Shown here piece by piece: positions 60,610 through 64,000 of a DNA stretch of 64,000 bases. Each line of letters opens with the position of its first letter. Within the stretch, counting starts at the first letter, position 1. Location of the stretch: NCBI RefSeq assembly GCF_021033825.1, contig NZ_JAIFXZ010000001.1, forward strand, positions 186,001 to 250,000. The letters run 5' to 3'. Origin of the DNA: Dietzia aurantiaca (GTDB lineage: Bacteria; Actinomycetota; Actinomycetes; Mycobacteriales; Mycobacteriaceae). A model generated the notes under the pieces. The model was not told the DNA's origin. It searched no databases and saw nothing but the letters and a program-made list of their open reading frames with translations. The translations under genes were made by a program, and so were the position numbers.

Positions 60610-62211
60610 ATGACCCGCGCAATCCGCGCTCTGTCCGTCCTCGCCACCGCGACGATCGCCCTGACCGCGTGCGGCGGGGGTGGACCGGAGTCCGACAGCT
60701 CGGCCTCGGGCGCCACCGCACCCGACCAGTCCGAGCGATGCACCGCCGACCACGTCGGCGGGACCATCACCATGGGTGAGTACGCGATGCTGCCGTCCTT
60801 CGCCCCCGGCCAGGGGCAGCATGGCGTGCGCGGCGGTTCCGAATCCGCCGCGGTCTACGACCGACTCATGCGCTGGAACCCGGAGGCCGAGGAGTTCCAG
60901 CCCAAGCTCGCCGAGTCGCTGGAGTCCAACGACGACAACACGGTCTGGACCCTCAAGCTGCGCGAGGGCGTGAACTTCTCCAACGGCGATCCCGTCACCG
61001 CCGAGGACGTCGCGTTCACCATCGGCCTGCACCAGGACCCGGCCACCCGTTCGACGGTGATGTCCGATGCCCTGCAGGTCGACGAGACCGTGGTGGTGGA
61101 TCCGCTGACCGTCGAGTTCACCCTCACCGAACCGTGGGCCGGCTTCCCGATCCTGCTCGCCGGAACCGGCGGCGAGGTCATCCCCCAGAAGGCCTTTGAG
61201 GCAACAGACCCTCAGGACTGGGCGCGCAACCCCGTCGGCGCGGGGGCATTCACCATCGCCAGCTACACCCCCGACCAGGAAGTGGTGCTGGAGCCGAACC
61301 CGGACTACTACGGCGGCGTAGTCTGCCCGACTCTGAAGTTCATCCGCATCCCGGGTTCACAGGGCACATACGAGGCGTTCCAGACCGGCGAGGTCCAGGT
61401 CGGGTTCCTGCGGGGGGCCAAGACCGTGACCGATGCCCAGGACGCCGGTGACCGCGGCTTCGAGACCATTACGAGCTCCGGCTCGGTCGTCAACCTGAAC
61501 ACCGGGGCGGCCGGTTATGACGGAGTGCTCACCGACGAGCGGGCGCGCCGGGCCTTCGCCCACGCGCTCGACCGCGACCTGATCGACCAACGCCTCACCG
61601 GCGGTCTCGGTCAGCCGACCGACGCACTCATCGCGGAGTCCTCGCGCTTCTACGACGGTCAACAGGGGCCGGCGTACGACCTGGAGGCAGCCAAGGCCCT
61701 CGTCGACGAGGTCAAGGCAGAGCGTCCCGACTGGAACGGAGAGGTGACCCTGCTGATCGCCGACAGCCCGGAGAACATGGAGACCGGCGTGGCCCTCAAG
61801 GCGCTGCTGGACGCCGCGGGGTTCAACGTGACCCTGGAGAATGCGCCCGTCACCCAGGTCGTGGCGCGCCAGTTCACGAACGATTTCGAGGCAGTGGTGG
61901 GCGGGCTCGCGACCTCTGATGCCGATCTCGCCAGCACCTTCTACAGCGCGTTCGCGCCGGGTGGATCGACGAACCTCACCGGAATCGACGATCCGGAGCT
62001 GACCGCCGCCGTCACCGCGTTCAAGGCCGCTCCGGATCTGGACACCCAGAAGGAGGCGCTGAACCACCTCCAGGAGGTCTACAACCGGGTGGTGCCGCTC
62101 GCGGTGCTCGCCAACTCCGAGGAGTACGTCGTGGTGGGCGACACGGTTCGGGGCGTCTCACCGTCCCTGTACTCGACCATGCTCTTCGACGGCGCGTACG
62201 TCCAGGAGTGA
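60610..62211 (+). CDS. Extracellular solute-binding lipoprotein, family 5, copy 2
   Basis: The protein has 533 residues with lipobox IALTAC. It is a tandem duplicate of copy 1, identical over long stretches of protein around residues 90-150 and diverged in the C-terminal lobe (for example RSTVMSDALQVDE against RSVVMTDAMQIEE). A 99-base segment (60955-61053) is identical at the nucleotide level to 59225-59323, suggesting gene conversion. The start has an ACAGGAGAATTC leader. It probably extends the range of ligands for the same transporter. Confidence 0.93.
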   Translation: MTRAIRALSVLATATIALTACGGGGPESDSSASGATAPDQSERCTADHVGGTITMGEYAMLPSFAPGQGQHGVRGGSESAAVYDRLMRWNPEAEEFQPKLAESLESNDDNTVWTLKLREGVNFSNGDPVTAEDVAFTIGLHQDPATRSTVMSDALQVDETVVVDPLTVEFTLTEPWAGFPILLAGTGGEVIPQKAFEATDPQDWARNPVGAGAFTIASYTPDQEVVLEPNPDYYGGVVCPTLKFIRIPGSQGTYEAFQTGEVQVGFLRGAKTVTDAQDAGDRGFETITSSGSVVNLNTGAAGYDGVLTDERARRAFAHALDRDLIDQRLTGGLGQPTDALIAESSRFYDGQQGPAYDLEAAKALVDEVKAERPDWNGEVTLLIADSPENMETGVALKALLDAAGFNVTLENAPVTQVVARQFTNDFEAVVGGLATSDADLASTFYSAFAPGGSTNLTGIDDPELTAAVTAFKAAPDLDTQKEALNHLQEVYNRVVPLAVLANSEEYVVVGDTVRGVSPSLYSTMLFDGAYVQE

Positions 62212-62228
62212 CCGGCTCCTGAAGCCGA

Positions 62229-62264
62229 CACGGCCCCGGATCCCGCAAGGGTTCCGGGGCCGTG
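62229..62264 (+). terminator. Terminator hairpin with GCAA tetraloop
   Basis: The stem CACGGCCCCGGA/TCCGGGGCCGTG (12 bp) continues after one mismatch to CCC/GGG closed by a GCAA tetraloop; CTGTAT follows. It stands 18 bases after the copy 2 stop and also faces the convergent dehydrogenase (stop 62282). Confidence 0.85.
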
Positions 62265-62281
62265 CTGTATCCCGGCGGCTG

Positions 62282-63652
62282 TCAGTGCACGCGCCGCAGC
62301 CTGGTGTTGACGAACTCGCCCATGCCCCACCGGCCGAGCTCCCGGCCGTAGCCGGAGGCCTTGACCCCGCCGAAGGGAAGTCCGGCGCGGGTGGTGCCGT
62401 GCTCGTTGACGTAGACCATTCCCGCATCGATCCGGTCGGCCACCCGTGCCGCCTCGTCGGGGTCGGTCCCCCACACGGATCCGGAGAGACCGAACCGGGT
62501 GTCGTTGGCGACCCGCAGCGCCTCGTCGAGGTCGGTGTAGCGGTAGATCATGGCGACGGGCCCGAACACCTCGTCGTGGTAGACGTCCATCTCGTCGGTG
62601 ATGTCGGTGAGCACGGTCGGCTCCATGTAGGCGCCGGGCCGGTCGATCGGGTCGCCGCCGATCCGGAGCTTGGCGCCCTGTTCGACCGCGGTGCGCACCT
62701 GCTCGACCACGCCGTCGCGGGCGTCCTCGCTGGACAGCGGCCCCATCTCGGTGGCCTCGTCGTCGGCCTTACCCACGGTGATGCGGCCGTAGAGGTCGGT
62801 GAGGCCGGCGACGAACTCCTCGTAGATGCCGTCCGGGACGAACATGCGCTTGGGCGAGTTGCATGCCTGTCCGGAGTTGGACAGCCGAGCGCGGCCGACG
62901 GTGTCGACCAGCTCACCGACATCGTCCGTGTCCAGGACGACGAGCGGGTCCGAGCCGCCCAGCTCGAGCACGCTCTTGGTGAGGTTCTTGCCCGCGACCT
63001 CGGCCACCGCCGCGCCGGCCCCCTCGCTGCCGGTGAGCGAGACGCCGTGGACTCGCGGGTCGGCGATCATCTCTGCCACCTGATCAGAGGAGGCGTAGAC
63101 GTTGACGTACGCGTCCGCGGGCAGACCCGCCTCGCGCTGGATGCGCTCGATGAGGGCGGAGCTCTTGGCACAGATCGAGGCGTGCTTGAGGATCACGGTG
63201 TTGCCGGCCATGAGGTTGGGGGCGGCGAACCTGGCGACCTGATAGTAGGGGTAGTTCCAGGGCATCACGCCGACCAGTGGCCCCACCGGCTCGACGGTCA
63301 CGGTGTTCTCGCGGGCTCCGCTCACGTCCAGCGACTCCGGCTCCAGCAGCGCGGGCCCGTGCTCGGCGTACCAGTGGTAGATGGACGCGGCCAGCTTCAC
63401 CTCACCGGCGGCCTGCGCGGTCGGCTTACCCATCTCCTCGGAGATCGCGGCGGCCAGCTCATCGACCCGGCCCGCGAACGCGTCGCCGATGGCCGCGAGG
63501 ACCCGCGCCCGCTCGGCCGACGACCTGCGGCGCCACGAGTCGAATCCGTCGGCCACGCGGGAGATCACCGCGTCGATCTCGTGGTCTGCTAGGCCGTCGT
63601 ATTCCGCAGCGGTCTGGCCGGTCGAGGGGTTGTGGGTCCGGTACGTGCTCAT
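62282..63652 (-). CDS. Succinate-semialdehyde dehydrogenase-type aldehyde dehydrogenase
   Basis: The protein has 456 residues, the compact GabD2-like ALDH form. Cofactor and catalytic motifs are PWNYPYYQVARFAAPNL, LTGSEGAGAAV, LELGGSDPLVVL with the general-base Glu, and NSGQACNSPKR with the nucleophile Cys. The start MSTYRTHNPSTGQ is typical of succinate-semialdehyde dehydrogenases. An amidase gene precedes it on the same strand; breakdown of an amide to an amino acid and then to a semialdehyde and succinate would fit, as inference. Confidence 0.9.
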   Translation of the reverse strand: MSTYRTHNPSTGQTAAEYDGLADHEIDAVISRVADGFDSWRRRSSAERARVLAAIGDAFAGRVDELAAAISEEMGKPTAQAAGEVKLAASIYHWYAEHGPALLEPESLDVSGARENTVTVEPVGPLVGVMPWNYPYYQVARFAAPNLMAGNTVILKHASICAKSSALIERIQREAGLPADAYVNVYASSDQVAEMIADPRVHGVSLTGSEGAGAAVAEVAGKNLTKSVLELGGSDPLVVLDTDDVGELVDTVGRARLSNSGQACNSPKRMFVPDGIYEEFVAGLTDLYGRITVGKADDEATEMGPLSSEDARDGVVEQVRTAVEQGAKLRIGGDPIDRPGAYMEPTVLTDITDEMDVYHDEVFGPVAMIYRYTDLDEALRVANDTRFGLSGSVWGTDPDEAARVADRIDAGMVYVNEHGTTRAGLPFGGVKASGYGRELGRWGMGEFVNTRLRRVH

Positions 63653-63735
63653 CCTGCGATCACATCCTGACGTGTCGGGGGCGTCTGGCCGCGACCGTAC
63701 GCCCCCTCGACCCGCTGGCCCACCGATGCGTCAGC

Positions 63736-64000
63736 TCACCACCCCTGATATCCGGGCGCGATCCGGGTCCACGGCGCGGCAGCCTCGAGCTGCCCGGCCA
63801 GCCGCAGCAGCAGGTCCTCGCGCGCGTAGTCGGCGACGAACTGCACGCCCACCGGCATGCCTCGCTCGTCAGCACCTGCCGGCAGCGACAGGGCAGGCTG
63901 CCCGGAGATGTTGAAGATGCCGGTGCACACGGAGTACGCCGAGGACCGGGTCCACATCGACTCCGGATCCCTCACGTCGAGGAAGCCCAGCTCCGGGGTG
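63736..64000 (-). CDS. Amidase signature family protein, C-terminal part
   Basis: The frame is open from the window edge to a stop at 63736-63738, giving the last 87 residues. FNISGQPALSLPAG followed by GMPVGVQFVADYARED and a final helix-plus-WTRIAPG segment is the typical end of amidase signature enzymes, in which a Ser-cisSer-Lys triad (not in view here) hydrolyses amides. The coding start is beyond the window. It is 83 bases before the aldehyde dehydrogenase start on the same strand and could be in one operon with it. Confidence 0.88.
   Translation of the reverse strand, partial: TPELGFLDVRDPESMWTRSSAYSVCTGIFNISGQPALSLPAGADERGMPVGVQFVADYAREDLLLRLAGQLEAAAPWTRIAPGYQGW

Overview
The window is high-GC actinobacterial DNA, by eye roughly 68-70% G+C with GTG and TTG starts and many 4-bp ATGA/GTGA overlaps. 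The gene set points to the mycolic-acid bacteria (Mycobacteriales): dTDP-rhamnose genes rmlABCD, an LpqN/LpqT-type protein, a DUF4229 membrane protein beside a 53-residue partner, a CysNC fusion, an NDMA-type alcohol dehydrogenase and MpaB-type oxygenases. Dietzia or a near relative is my best guess, made from recall and not from a search. I saw no tRNA, rRNA, CRISPR array, insertion sequence or phage gene.

Layout. 0-4.2 kb: three tandem secreted low-complexity proteins (the first cut by the window edge) and a lipoprotein. 4.3-16 kb: small conserved membrane proteins, a crotonase, a 45-residue Cys-rich protein, an SDR/LpqN/rmlC operon, an MpaB-type oxygenase, the rmlB-rmlA-rmlD operon, tandem YihY membrane proteins and a DoxX-like protein. 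16-23 kb: sulfate assimilation, with cysQ, a TauE/SafE transporter plus Rrf2 regulator, and the operon cysD-cysNC-TauE/SafE. 23-31 kb: an IclR regulator, then a GAF/Fis regulator followed by aldehyde and alcohol dehydrogenases, an SDR and a second MpaB-type oxygenase. 31-35 kb: an ABC exporter with a two-component system whose histidine kinase is frameshifted. 35-38.4 kb: two riboswitches about 400 bp apart, a TPP element ahead of an SDR and a guanidine-III element ahead of an SMR exporter; then MOSC, excalibur and DUF3072 proteins. 38.4-48.9 kb: a catabolic cluster with a TetR regulator, a Baeyer-Villiger monooxygenase, two acyl-CoA ligases, an XRE-TetR fusion regulator, a cyclase-family hydrolase, an SDR and a putative aspartate dehydrogenase. 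49-54 kb: a sulfatase island (sulfatase plus TauD-type dioxygenase, divergent from TetR plus formylglycine-generating enzyme). 54-62.2 kb: a peptide-type ABC importer with two tandem, partly gene-converted binding proteins. 62.3-64 kb: a succinate-semialdehyde-type dehydrogenase and the end of an amidase.

How the parts work together. Sulfur is a recurring theme: sulfate activation (CysD/CysNC), PAP removal (CysQ), two putative sulfur-anion transporters, an Rrf2 regulator, and sulfate-ester release by a formylglycine sulfatase with its own activating enzyme and a dioxygenase. Matching palindromes (core AGACAGATC[T/G]GTCT) lie before both cysD and the first TauE gene, which suggests one regulon; the adjacent Rrf2 protein is the leading candidate. 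The two riboswitches are the most secure regulatory calls. The guanidine-III element shows its ribosome-site switching helix directly, and the TPP element sits before an oxidoreductase with no obvious thiamine role.
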